Source: Diadema setosum
Taxonomy: Eukaryota; Echinodermata; Echinoidea; Diadematoida; Diadematidae
NCBI GenBank assembly: GCA_033980235.1
Contig: CM067072.1
Coordinates: 25,044,192 to 25,108,191, forward strand
Direction of reading: 5' to 3'
DNA: 64,000 nucleotides
Below, piece after piece: positions 24,801 to 39,800 of this stretch (its first letter is position 1; each line of letters starts with the position of its first letter). The notes below the pieces were generated by a model. It saw nothing but the letters and a program-made list of their open reading frames with translations, did no database searches and was not told where the DNA came from. A program made the position numbers and the translations under genes.

Positions 24801-27800
24801 CATGCAAATAACGAGCTATTGCATAAAACAGCAAAGCTTCATGATTGAAAGTCCCACATGTTAAAAATTGTGTTGGCTTTGTCACACAAATATGTAAAAA
24901 CACATGCACACACACACACATATGCAGGAAGAAATGTGATTATACAAAAGAATATAGTGATTCCAACTATGTAGACCTGAGTGAAAAAGGATTTCCAGTC
25001 ATTCAACTAGACCCAATAATATGGATACACTTCATAAAAATATTAACTCCATAGGTTTGTTTATTTTTTTATTTTTATTTTATTTATATTTTTTTGCTTC
25101 AAACTCTCTAGCTACACCACAGATGACACTCTGGCTCTGCGTGGTGTATATTACATGAATGCAACCACAGGAATGCCACACACACCACAATACACAGTGT
25201 GACTCATTACAGAGACCACAAAAATTCACCCCTCATTTACTTCCAAACCAATGACATTCTGGGGATAAAATCCTATTAGGGTTGGCAATTGGAACGCATT
25301 CCGTCACACTGACCTAGGAGAGAGGGATGGGAGCCTTCGAAACATGAAAACTCATCTCATCACTTGGCTTCAAGATAAGAGAAACAGACAGGAAAAAAGA
25401 GATGAATAAAGCATTAGCAAAAGTCTTGCCTTACTCTCAGACTATTAAGTATTTTTTTTTCTATTCTCGCAATTTTTTATTAAACCCTTGAAAAAATACA
25501 ACTGTATATCCTTTTTGTTCAATCCCTCAGTCTCAATAGAATGGGGGGGGGGGGGGGGGGGGGTGTCAGTTCTATGACATGACAAAGGGCTACCAAAAGG
25601 AAAAATTTGCTGTGCGAAATTAATTCCCAATGGTTCAAAACTACCTCAACATATGTTTATCAATCAGAATAGATATGAACTGGCCAGTTGAAGACAGGGT
25701 CAGGTCAAATTTTACACAGTTTGGTGCATAAACCATACACACACCAACTCTGATTGAAAATTACAGCAAAACACACAAAATACATACACCATGTACTTGC
25801 ATGACCGGCTGGTATAACAGTATTCATTGCATGTTAACAAGTTGTAAATGAGAATGGGGGAAAAAAATAAAGTTAAGCCTGGAGTGAAGGCTAACAGACC
25901 TCAGGGGGAGTACATTTGGACAAGTGTTGAGCCTAAATGGGCCAGCCAACGCCAAACCACAAGCTTGGCAGGTGCAGAGGGGTGCGGAGTATGTGGGCCA
26001 AAGGTGACAAATTTGCTAGGGAGAACCGAAATGGTCCCTAGTTAAAATGCTGCAAAGAAGACATAAAAGCCTTTGAAATCATCATATCTTTGGGGTCAAG
26101 ACATTACTTGTATATTCTCTTTGCTACTACATGCATGTAAATTAATGTTTTATTTTCCCAAGCAGTCATATATTGTAAAACAGTCAATATACAGATTGTG
26201 CACTCAACTCCAGTCAAAGTTAAAGTCAAATTTGCAGGTGTTGTCAAAGTACTGTACATGTCATGTATTTAGCGAGTCTAAATTTTCGCGAATCAAGACT
26301 TCCTGACAATATTGCTAGTGGTTAAATTCGCGATTGTGGAGTCCTGTACTGAATGGAGAAATGTATACACATTTGTCACATTCATGTCGGAATCAGAGTC
26401 AATATTTTCATGTGTTTTTAATTTTGCGAATCGCAAAATTTGCGAAAAAAAACCCTCAAGAAATATTCAGCGTATACAGTAATATGAAAGTCGAAATATT
26501 CTTTGATACGTTGAAGCCATTTCTGCTCCAGATATACATGCAGAACTGAGTGTATCCCACATCAGTGTCCTGCTAAATTGCAACTGCAAAAGGGGCTTTT
26601 AAAATATGTATGCTCCTATCATATGGAACTAGAGATCCCCTAAGTACAAGCTAGATAAATTAGGTCGAAATTGTCCTGTAGAAGGAATTCTTCTAAATGA
26701 AAGTCATCACATATATACTGCACAAACAGCAGATTAATGAACATCTAAATGACAAAATATTTGGTTAAATGTGAACAAGTGGAGTGACAATTGGGATATT
26801 CCTACTCTTCCATTCATCTTCATTCATTAGTACCCTATACCCATGTCAGAGAACCACCCTTTGATTTTCAAGTGTGAATGGAACCCTCCTTAATATAGAC
26901 CCCGTTTACAGTGCAAGGCTCGGCCGCGGCTGAGCCCACCTTCATTTCAGTGTAAACGCGCAAAAGGCCAAATGCGAGGCCAAAATTGGCCGCGCATTTG
27001 GCCACACTCTGGAGGTGGTCTCGGCCGCGGCCGAGCCCGGCCTTTTCTCAGTGTAAACGCAAACTGGGCCAAATGCGCGGCCAATTTTAGTTTGGCTTCC
27101 AAACCCTCTGCCTGTACTATTTCCTATTCAGGATATTAACCCCCTCAACGTCGAAAACTAGTATAGTTTAAGGTGGTTTTGTCCTGCAAAGGATTTTTCC
27201 TTCGGCAAAGGCCTTTTGCCTGAACGGCAACTTTGTCGCCACGAAATCCAGTTGGCAAAGGGTCTGAAAACCAGACTATACCAAATTGCGTTTGTTTACA
27301 AGCAGAGCGCCACTACGACAAAATATTGAAAGGTTTGAATTAAAAGCGCGGCCGAGCCCGGCAGTGTTAACGGACAAAATTGCGGGGCTCGGCCTTGCAA
27401 TTGAGGCTGGGCTCGGCCTTGGCTCGGCCCAGCCCCGCACTGTAAATGGGGTCATATAGTCCCAGAAGATGCGACTTTTCATCTTTTGTGACTCAATGTT
27501 CCCATGAAAGAGAGGCACAAGCTCTATCCAGCCTCTCTGTTAGTTCTTAGATTGTATGCATGTACAGTCAAAACCTGTCATAGCAACCACCTGTCTATAG
27601 TGGCCACCTGCCGTATATGACCACTAAAGCTCAATTCCCCCCAGCAGAAAAGTCATGTTAAAGATCCTGTCCTGTGTATAGCAGCCACCTGTGTCCAATG
27701 GCCACTTTTTTTTTTGTCTTCCTTGGGTGGCCGCTATAGACAGGTTTGACTGTGTGTATGTAACCACCCTGCTGATTCTGACTCTACTAAATATAAGAAG

Positions 27801-30800
27801 AAAATATATCATGCACAATAGGAGGGAAATTGTAAAGTGTGTTCACATGTCACTACATTTCTCAGAGGACTGCACTGAGGAGTGTGAACATCATTCTCCA
27901 TCACTGAGATATCCTACCAAAGGTAATCCTCAACAAAATTCACAAACTCTAGATGTGTAAACTGCAACTTTGGCTATCAGATGTAAACCAGTCAAAGTTC
28001 AGGTATACTGTAAAGCTCATATTCCACTTCAAAATGTGAACATAAACGATGATACTTAAACATGCAAACAGAAATTAACGCAGTAGCTTTTCCCCTAATT
28101 GTCCTTAACCCAATGAAGACTAGTCCCATGTATATTCTGGCAGGTGTCTATGGGAAATGCATGTTATATCAATATCATCTCACCCTCAGAAGGTTAAAGT
28201 ACAAAATCTGTTCTTTTTTTCCCACAAAGAGTTTGACATCTTTGACATGCAGATAACAAGAAGAAGGAAGGAACTGAACTGAGACAGTAAGGTGTACTAT
28301 CATTATGATACCCGATAGAAAAGTGTCTTGACATCTCAAAGGACTTTCGCATTAGTGCACTTCTCTTTATTTGCTGAGCTTCCCTGCAGGTGGTCCAAAA
28401 AAAAAAAAAAAAAAAAAAAAAAAACACACACACTTCCTCTTTGGACAAAACAGCTGCTCATCAAACCACTTGTTCAAAGAATTTCAAGGTTCTACTCCGT
28501 CATAATTTGTGAAAAGACAGGTCACATTTTTTTTTTTTCCTGCCTGAGGTGCCATTATGACACAGCGATGACTACAATGGAACTATCTTTGTTTGTGAGG
28601 CGTTGAGGGAAATTTATCTTTCATTATTTCTCATGAATGTTCATATTTGTCCAAAATGTAGGGAGACTTGTATGTATATTGGTTATACACAACCACTCAG
28701 CCATCAAATAACATTATTTATGCTTAACAAAGAAAGTTTATAATCATGTTGTAATGTAAACACATGAAGGGAGGTAACAAATATGGAAGTGAAGGTGCAT
28801 TCTACTGTTATTTCAGGTAAATTCAATTCAAATTCAAATTCAAATTCAAATTTTGTTTCATTTTTCAAAAAGAACATAGACATTTTACTTTCTTTGGTAA
28901 CACAGAATAAGGTTTCATAAGCAAAACAAAGTAGGGCCTAAACTAAGAATTCAGTATAGAATAATTGTGGAACCTTGTAAGTAATAATACGTTGTCATGA
29001 GAACTGAAGTGATAAAGATGAAATAACAATACTCAAACTTTGAAAAATGTGGGGTCAGCTTGCCAGGAGGGGTGAATCCCGGAATTGGGGTTGAGGTCTG
29101 TATCAGCTAGCCTATGCTACATACTCTGCTGTCATTGATCAGGACTCTGCCCAAAACGTGAAAACAAAAAGAAACTACAGTAAAGTAAAATCAATTCTTC
29201 TGGTCGCTAATGTTTCTTAAATATGCCTCTATGACCAAGAAAGAATGTTTTGAGTTTCAATAACAACAACAAAATTCTATTTCTCACAGAGGGTTCCAGA
29301 CTACACAAATGTTTACTTTAACCATAACATTTCTGGAAACCCGCTTCTCATCACATTCAGAGTCAGTCACTGGAATTGAGTCTTCTTGTCAACCACTTAC
29401 TGCCAACATTCCGTAGGACAGCTGTGTAAGTATCAAAGGCCTGTCTCTCTGAACAAGTACTGATATCGATGCTAAAGTGGAAGAGTAAACTCAATTAGAT
29501 ACACCTCTGGACCACCGTCAGTGTTTGTGGAGGAGAAATCCTTACTCACATAAGTCTATTACCATGAACCAGGTATGCAAACCTTTTAAACAGCATTGCA
29601 GGATTTTGACGGCAGAAAAGGTGTATTTTTGGGTGAGAAAACAATATTTTTTTACCTTTCTTGCCAACAGACATGCATAGTAATATAATTTGGGAAAAAC
29701 AGTATTTTCCAGGAGACCTGGACTATTTTTGGAAAAATAAAACAAGCAAACAGTACAAAATGCTGCCAAAAAAAGTAACAGTTGGCATCTCTGATGAACC
29801 ATCCTTACAAACAAGTTTTCACCAAGTCTAAAAACCCTCATAAGAGTCAGAACATTTCATGTCAAAGTGCAATTCGGTAGATTGAGCACTTTATCAAATC
29901 AACCTAAAACCAGCAGATTGTATGTGTGTAGGGCCCGAATCATTTAAATGAAACCAGTACTGACAGCAAACCGTCCAAAAATTAATTGGTGACGTTGGAA
30001 AAAAAAAAGCAAGAACATTTCCTTTAATCATTTACAGACATCTTGCTGCATCTCCTTCCAGAAACCTTCATGTAATTATTGGTACACAACGGAATATTTT
30101 GCAACTCTGACTAAAAAATATTCATCTGCGATCTTTAGTTGTCTGTTCACACTGGAAGCCAAACTTAAGGATCGAGAAGTTTGGGTCACTAGTGCATGTG
30201 CGCTAGAGAGAAGAAAGAGAATGCTGTCTGACAGCTAATTGTTATGAAATCACAATGCACACAGGCGCATCCTATTGAGGCACCGCCAGAAAATCATTGC
30301 TCGATGCCACAAACAGGCGGTGTACTGGTCACATGACAAACTTTTGCAAAGTTTCAGTTGCAAGCATTCAAGTATACCTAGATTTAGTGGGAAGTTTTGT
30401 GAGAAGTTTTGCGGGAAATCTGCGGTCACACTGGCAAAACTCCGATATCTGTAAGATCACGATCTTAAACTTCGCGGTCTTTTGCCAGTGTGACCACGGC
30501 TATTGATGGCTTCTACAAATAGATCAAAGAAGTTTGGAATAAATTTTGCAATGTCATTGTATGCAACATAAAAAAAGGAGCACCAGACATCTCTGTTCCT
30601 CCTCTCCCCCATAACCTGGGTATGGATGGTGCTACATGGGACATTACAACAGCCCTCCCCTAGAATTCGGTCACGTTTGCCCCTTCATTACAGGAATTTG
30701 TAAATATTTTGCGCCCCTGAAAACAGACAAAAAACGCTGGAAGAAACGAAAGTGAATATCCCAAGTTGATTTGAGAGGCATAGCTTGACTGAAGAATGCC

Positions 30801-33800
30801 CGCAGGTGTCTCAGCCATGCCATAACATTCCAGGCGCGGTGGAGCACCCCAATTATCTCGCAGAAATCCATCGGCAGCCGAGCCTCATTTGCATAAAGTA
30901 AACAACATGTACTCGCGTAGTTGAGAAAAAGTAAACAACTTCTCAAGCTAATAACAATTTCAGGAAACCTATTTTCGGATTAAAATTGAGTTAGTTTGAA
31001 TTTGAAAACATGTCCGAATATGCACATATAACATATTAAAGGATTTGACAATGATAAAATGTGAAATTTTAGCGAAAACCTGGCGAGCAAAATTACCAAA
31101 AATATGCCTCGAAAATCATCCTAAAATTCACGAAGTGTGATTGCGAAACAAAAGCGCCATTCAAACAAAGTACACCGAAATTTATTTATCTGCTTGCATT
31201 TTAAATTTCATACCATAATATTCCCGGCCATGGTTGTGTCGGAAAAAAACAGAAGGTGATGTCAAAAATGACACGAACGCAAAGCGTACAGGTCGGTCCC
31301 ATGTATAATTAATCGCGTCACTGTGGCGTTGCATGTCACAGCACACACAACGCATTGCTGCATGCAGCGTGCGCGGCAGCAGCTCAGCAATCACCGCCGT
31401 GCGACACTCAGCAAAATTGACTGCGTCACATGCAAACCAACAATGAGCACGAAATCCTGAATCTCACGTACCACGCATGCCCAATATTACGGGAAAAGAA
31501 ATGACGTCATTTTCAATTGTTTCGCCGACTACAATTGTCTATTCCAAACCCTGTAGAAACAAGTTGATTTCTCAAAAAGTACAGGTGGTACAAAGCGAAA
31601 ACTTTCACCATATGTGGATTGAGGCCTGATGAACTTATGTTGCCAGTTTCGGACACATTGGAGCCCGGCCATAGTCCAGTCGGAAAAAAACAGAGAGCAT
31701 GTTTTGCGAGAGGTGATTTTCAAAACGCTTTAATATCTCAAGTTCTAGTGCAGCAAATTTCATAATTTTTTCATCAAAAGGAAGGTTTTTAAAAACTTAG
31801 ATAGTGTGGGAAGTTTGAGTTTACTAGCGGCACGCATAGCGGCACAAGGAGAAGGTAAAGATTTGACTTTTTCATGCACACAGTTTCGGGCAGCCGTGGA
31901 TGCCCGTTGGAAATTCAAATAGAACGGGGCGATAATGAGATGCAAATTGGGGTGCTCCACCGCGCCTGATTCCTCCAGTAGCTTCCAACTTCCTGTGGAG
32001 CAAGCCCAGAGGATAAAATGATGTCACATTGTTTGTGTACATAACCCACTGCAGTGGACCGACTAAAGAATGTTAAAGGAACATTCTTCCTATTTTTGCT
32101 CTCTCTCTTTTCACCTGTGTCCTTCTGTTGTTTAATCCATTGAGGACAGAATGATTTTGCTACAACACACATTTCCAACAGTCACCTGCCTGAGTATACT
32201 CAGGACTTGTCCTCACCGGGTTAATACGACTTTTTAGAAAAATGTCTTATTCTTTTTTATGGGAATGTCTGTTTGATTAACTTTTCTTTTCTTGCAGAGA
32301 TGAATGCTTTCCTTTAAGGTGCATTCAGTTTCTTTCTTTTATTCCATACAAAAGCTATACATCTTTGATGGTTGTATGGCAATTACCCCCGGACGATAAT
32401 AGTACTTAAGACCCTTCCTCTAACCCTAATCCTACTCCTGACGCTAATCCTAATCCTAACCCTTAAACCTAACCCTATTAACCCTAATCCTAATCTTTAC
32501 TCTAACCTTATTACTAACCAGTATTTAGCTGGGGGGGGGGGGGTTGCCCTGACACAATCTTTGATGTCCCTGCAGAATGCTCACAACAGTGACATATTTC
32601 CCTTGTTTAATTTGTTTGCTTACTTCATTTATTTCAGGCTGGTAAGAATAACTACCTTGTTTCTTCACAACATAAAGATACATACACACACATTCTATTC
32701 AGTAAGTGACAATACATGAACAGGTGACTTCTATGTTTTGTTTCTTTGACAAACAAAATAAATAAGCACAGGAGATATTTCAAACAGGTGGTAAAAGTGA
32801 CTATAGAGTACCAAAGTGATGATGTCACAGTCTTTTGTTATGGCTTGGGTTGGAACCAGGTGTGAGCATGGTCAGCAACAATAGTGTTCACAGACATTCG
32901 GCCAGGTGAGGCTGTTTACAACCAGTTTCCATGGGGATGAAGGGTTATGGCATCACACCTGGGAACTCTGTATCCCTATGCCGTCTGTATTGTTTCTATG
33001 GAGGAATTCTTAGCTATGCCAGGTGGTAGCTCTCAGCAGGTGGCAACTACAAGATTTTTTTTTTTCTGTGTGTGTGCATTGATCTTAACAACATCTTCAA
33101 ATCCTCACCGTCACATTCCAACCTTCGATGCCATTCATACATGCTGAAAAAACAACACAAAACAGAACGAAACAAATTGTTGGCAACTTCAAACAGCTTT
33201 TAAAGTCAACTTTGGTAGCCAAAGTAGACAGAATGCACTGAATGATATTGCATAAATCTTTGACTTGTGCATAGTCATAGTCAATGTCAAAAACATAGGT
33301 AAAGGGGGGGGGGGGGGTATACTTTATACCACAGAGGCCAATGATCTAACTTTGCAGGAGAAAAAGACTTCAACATAAGCAACAGAAATAAACACAGCTG
33401 TTCTTTGACTGTAGGCACCACTCGGAATAGGATGGGACTTTAAGTAGAAGGGTTCATCCTGCCTTCAGCTCCAGCTGGTTGCATCAGCTTTTATCCCCAT
33501 CCCAGGGAGGAAGGAGAGGCGAGGAAGGCAGGGTGGGGTGGGGTGAGAGAGTGCTCCTCTTTCCTGACTTCCTGGGGAGCAACATTCTCTCAAGGCCAGT
33601 AACCTTGTTTATATCACGTTCATGACCAGCATTCCACCGCAAATGATTGATGGTGTCCAGGTGAAATCAGTGATGTTGATGACAATGATGAAGGAAGACA
33701 ACAGAAGACACCGGTATACGGATCCCCATCCCCCTCTGCATCACCCCCCCCCCCCCCCCCTCAACCAATGTTTTGTGCGTTCATGATCTATTAAGGATAT

Positions 33801-36800
33801 TACGCAGAATGTGACTCAATGGTAATTCAACAGGTCTTTGCATAGAAGGGATTTTCTGACAGCAGCAGTGCAATGATGGGGGGGGGGTGGGGCAGGAAGA
33901 GGGGAGTATTGGATGGTGGAAGCTGGAGAGTGTTCAAGGTCATCATAAAATCACGTTACTTGGCTGCTGTCCCCAATGTTGATCACAAGCACCGATGCCT
34001 AGAGCAAGATTTTCCGGCTCTTCAAAGGGATGTAATACAGCCTTTCATACGATGCAAGGAGTAGGCTACACACACATATAAATTCTCACTCTGTTTAGTC
34101 TGTTTCTTCAACCATTCCATTTGTTCAGTTTTTCTATCTTTTTTTTTTTTTTTTTTTGGTACACATTTCTTCCTTACACACCAGATGGCAATAGGGGTGT
34201 ATTGTCATGATGCATTAGTCTTCTGGGTTCAGGGCAATATCCAAATGATGCTGCATAACAATTTTTGTGAGTTTATTTTTTGGCTTAAATTCCTAGATGT
34301 TATTTCATTATACAATATGAAGAGTGGCCATTTTTATTATCTTAAGATAATTGAGATTGAAGCTGCTGGGAAACAAAGAATACAATCAAAATATATTTGA
34401 CCCGCTACAACAAAAGGATCCGAAAGTCGAGGGAGGACAATTTTCTGAAAATGGCATGATATTATTCCCGTACTCTTCTACTTTAATTTCATATATAGCA
34501 CAACTCATAAAAGTACTCGGTTGCGGAGATATCGATGATTTTATCAGCGCATGTCAAGTGGTTGAGGAAATCAGAGTTTCAAGAAAAACACCTTCAAAGT
34601 TGTCCTTCCGACGCTATCATGGTCATGGGGAGGTGAGACAGTTTTCACCGCTTGACAATAGAAGGCACGCTCCTAGTGACCTCCGCCATGTTCAATCAAG
34701 CTTAGCGCCAGCGGTCTACGCACAACCAATCGGTAATCAGGATGCCACGCACTGACCAATAAGATCACTCCCTCGTTGCTGGGGGCGGAGTCTAGCTGCG
34801 GCGCTCAATCCAAATCTTCGGACACGTTTCTCTTACATTGAAAGTCAGAAAATCATGGCCCAGAAAAATGCTAATTTCTTGCCTTTCCTTTGATCATTTA
34901 GCTTCAAAATTTCGGCAGATGATGGACAAAACATTAGACTACAAAATTATGCCAAAAACAGAAATGCGATTGTTTTGACCAATTTTGATGATGTGACTTT
35001 AAACTTGATTTTCTCGGCTCGGCCGTCAGCGACTTTGGGATCCTTTTGTTGTAGCGGGTCACATATGTGATAACTTTAATAATATCTCCAAAAAAATGTC
35101 TTGTTATGTATTGAGTGCAGTATCATTGAAAAAGATAAATTTTTTTTTCTCTATTTGATGATGACCATTAATACTTTTTAATTTTTCTTAAAATAACATT
35201 TATCAGTTTTTGCATTAAAACTCCTCATATAGGCCTGCAGTATCAAGGCCTGGCTTAGGAAGGAGTGAAGAAATTGTTAGGGAATACTACAAAATCTTGA
35301 AGGAGAGAAGATGACACTAGAGGTAAATTCACCTTCAAGGATTTGTTGTCTTTACACCCAGATATTCTCATCCTTAAATATCATATTTTTTCTTATGTGT
35401 GAATGAAATGTTGATTGAGGGAAGCACATGATGACTTGCGGAAAGTCTAGTAGGTGATATTGAAAAAGACAAACTTACCTCCCCCCCCCCCCCCCTAAAA
35501 AAAAAGGGTAAATATTAAGCAGAAATCACACACAAAAAAAACCTAGAAGAAATTCCTGGCAAGCGCAAACCTCCTCCACTGCCGTAGAGTCACTCATGCC
35601 ACAGAACTGTGCACATATTCTTCTCTGGAAAAAACAAATCCTGAATCCAGATTCATCACCTCAAAGGAAAAGCCTATTCCTTTTTTAACAATAACATGTC
35701 CATCCTGAAAACTGCATCAAAATCCTTCCATACAATGTATGTTCTGGAGTGATATTGCTAAATACACTCAGAAAAAAAAGAAAGTAAACACTTTTTCCAA
35801 GTTCATATTTCTCATAAACTGTTTAGATAAAAATTGTTGTATCATATACATGTATACCATATTAAAGGTAATTTAATTGGCTACCAGTTCAGTAGGTTTA
35901 TACAAAGGGAAACATCACGCATGAGTGAACACATTCGTTTTTTCCCTCCAAGGCACAAAAGTGAAAATTGCAGAAATTGACATTTTGTCATTCACTTAAA
36001 AATACCCTTCAAGATAGCAATGATAGCAAAAAGACCAATTTAACGCGATGAGAGATATGAATAAAATAGCAAAAATAAGGTTTTTTTTCCCCTTCACTAT
36101 TTCCCTATGTCTCCTAACAAAAACAAAGTGGGAACTGAAGGGGGAAATGAGACATTTTTTTGTCAACTTGAACTTCAAATTACATAGGGAGTAAGCCACA
36201 AAATTGATTAAATGTACAGAATTTTTACAATCTATTCTTTTAATTCAGGAATTTAAGAATTCAAGAGACAAATTCAAGAACTGAACTATTGTTTTCGATT
36301 TTCCTAATTTCAAATAACATTTAAAATTTCTATCATTTTTTGGTGGTATTGCTTTGTCTCTAATGCCATTTGAATTTGGATTTGACAGAAGATTTTTCAT
36401 TTTCTTCCATTATCTTTGGCCTTGTATTATCTTTAGAGGCTACAAAGACATTGTAGAGATCATATTGACTATAATTAGGTTTATTTTTGCTAACTAATTT
36501 GTGTTCCTTATTGTTTTAATTTGTCATTCCAATTGTTACAATGGAAGAGGATTTATGCATGAATGACAACTTGCTAATTTTTGCAATTTTTACTTTTGTG
36601 CCTTGGAAGAGAAAAAACAAACGGGTTCACTCATGTGCAATGCTTCCCTTTTTTACTGACCAACCAGATTGATAGCCAATAAAATAACCTTTAACATGGT
36701 ATGTAAAGCATTACTATTTAGCCAAATATTCTATAAGGAATAAGAACTTGAAAAAGTGTTTGCTGAGTGTAGATATACAAAATGAATACACGCTGGCACA

Positions 36801-39800
36801 AGCATAAGGGAAAGCTTATTCCTTTAAGCACCAACATACTGTCCATTCTGAAAATTGAATCAAAATCCTTTCATATGTTTTGGAGTGATACTGCTACACA
36901 GATACACAAAACAAATAAACACTGGCATGAAAATAAACCCCATTAAGCGGTTTTCATATTTCATATCCCACAGGCCAATGATTCCACCTTGCCAAAAAAA
37001 TGACAACATAAAAAGCAATGAAAAAGAGAAAACAGCTGTTTACAACTGAAAGGCTAGAAGCTCTGAGAATGCCATGCAATATTTGCGACATAAACCTGAA
37101 GGGAGCTATAAATCTGCCTTTCCAATCTCCTCCTCTTATTCCTTGTCCTCTAGAGGGCGACAGAATATGGGTCGTCACGCCACTGCTCAGTACACGCAGG
37201 AATGTGTCACACAATTTTCTAAAAATATAAGTCTCCAAACATTTGCAGAATTTTATGCTTCAACGAACGGGGAAACTGTCAGGGGCATTGGCAATTCATT
37301 TGTTTTGTCACCTCTTATTCGTTTGTTTGTAGGGGAAAGAAGAAAAAGGAGTAGGAAGAGGAGGAGGAGTAGGAATAAATTGTGTAACCAAAATCTTGTC
37401 AAGGTGAATAATTACCTCTAGGATATCTATGTGAAATCATATTCATACCTGGCTGACACGCTTACCGAAGAATGTGGACAAGCACACTAACACTGGAATG
37501 TTAGATGTTGGTGAAATCGCGCCATGAAATTTACACTTCATGCACTCAAACCAGAATGTCTATAAGCGTCTACATCAATGTCATTATGTGGATATAATCT
37601 GAAAATAAGGCACATCATCTGTAAATAATTAAATGACACAAGATCACAGATATAACAGGTGATGGACTCATACAATTCTGTTTTTTTCCCTTTTCTTTTT
37701 CCTTTACCTGGGATTGAAAAGGGAATTGACAAAAAGAACGCCAAAAATTTGTAAAAAGAACAAAATGAGGTGGAGCAGTTTCCAAGGCTGTGTTGGACAA
37801 TTTCATGAATAAGATTAAATGACATGTTAGAATCTGAATCATTTTGTTTGGGTGCCACATTTATTTCCTATCCATAGGCACATGTATGAGATTTGTGCAA
37901 GTTTAGCTCAATGGCACAAAAAAGGGCTAACGGAAAAAAAAAAAAAGAGTGATCAATTCACCAGTATCACAGTTTGTGTTGCAGCGTCAACTGTCAATGA
38001 GGAAAAATAAAAAGCAAACCTATCTTTACAAGTGATGTGAAAGACAGAAAAACACAATAAAACCTTTTTTTTAGCAGCATCTGTCCGTTGCACCTGTCTG
38101 CTTCATGCAAGCCCTACAAACTGCACAAGAGAGAAATCACGTATTAGAGATCATGCATATTGCAGCCACCTGTGCCACACTGCCAAAAGCCATTCAGTTT
38201 GTCTCCCATGGGAAATACTTCACTGAGGATAGCAGCTAAATGTGAAGCAGCTCCAACTTTCCCTTGATACAATTCAGTTATAGTCTGCCTATCATGATTG
38301 CATTCTCTTTAGTAATAGAGAAAAACTATGTTTTCTTCATTAAAAAAAAAGAGCTGCATTGATTTCATAGATATATATGTATATTACCAGTATGCAAATG
38401 TTGTATTGTACTTTATACTTTTGTTAGAAATGAAATGAAATAAAAGGAATGAATGAAAAAGAGTCCACATTGAGTTCTGTTTGCAGGCACACAGAATGGT
38501 TACTTTTTTTTTTTGTCAGAGCCTTTATGTCTCATGTAACAGTTTTTCTTTCTCATTCCTTTTTTTTTTTTTTTTTTTTAGTACGCCAAGCACACTGACA
38601 TGGCATGGAAATACACGGACATTTTATTTCCATTTGAATGTGTATGGGGATATATGAGCTGGCTGTGAAGTATGGATATTACATGATGCATCAAATTTGC
38701 AGTAAATCTGTCTACAATGGCCACCTGTCTACAAAGGCCATATTCTATGTTTCTCTTTCTCTGAAACCAAATCTTGAGCAAGTCTTGGCGAATATTGCTT
38801 CTCGTCCACCTGGTTGACCCTGCAGTGCATGTTGCTCACTGATTCCAGTGATCTACGATCCGCTGTGAAGATCTCTTTCTAGGATGAGTAATGGTCCTAC
38901 AAGGGACCTTCTCATTAGATGTTTAATTCAGAGTGTTCAGATTGCTGTCAGGATCTTTATTGTGGACTATAAATCCTACAGAGCAGAGGCCTCTAACTAT
39001 GTGAATACTCAGAGAAAACCTGCCTTCTAGTGTCTAAGGTGCTAAGCCACTCCATGGTATACGTTGACTTTAATAAAAAGATCAAATTCTAGTGAACAAA
39101 ACTGGAAATGCCATTAAATCAGAATAGTGAAGAGTCATATAATTTCAAGGTTTACAAGTTTTTACGAATACTGAAAAGTCTTATTGGTCACAACCCCATA
39201 TGCAAGTTTGATTTTGTGATGAAGTTATCACCTCACAATGATCCCGTTAATTTATTCACATGAAAAAAAAAAAGCCACCAAACATATTTCTAAAAGTCAA
39301 TAATTTAGAAACTACAATCCCTTCCTGTTTAAGAGTGAGCATTACAAAAGCATCACAATCTTTCAATCATTACATGCACCAGATACAATTTGATTTCTTT
39401 CATTTCACTTACAAGTGCAAAGGAATGAGTTCTTGTGAAGCTAGCACACTGTCATATTATCCAATTTCCATTTTTTTTGGGGGGGGGGGGGTGGGGGGGA
39501 GGAGGAGAGTACAAAAAAAAAATTCCTTGAGATTCTCACTGTACATCAGATTCTACCATTCTGCTTGTGTGATATTAGTCTGTCTAGTAGAGTCAATGTC
39601 TGTGTTTCTCAATCAGTGGGCCATGAAGCTCCCGCAGGTGGGCCGCTATGCCAGCCAAATAAAAAAATACAAGAAGATTAATATTTGAGCTAACTGGGCC
39701 TCAAAAAAAAAATTTCTAGGACCCAAGTGGGCCTCAGGTTGAAAGAGATGAAGAAGCACTGGTCAATATAATGCAACATAGTGTAGATTTGCCCTCTAAA

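Noticed and set aside
34351..34755. 134-codon plus-strand frame
   Set aside because: Starts outside and runs into the MITE at 34,398; composition and position point to chance.
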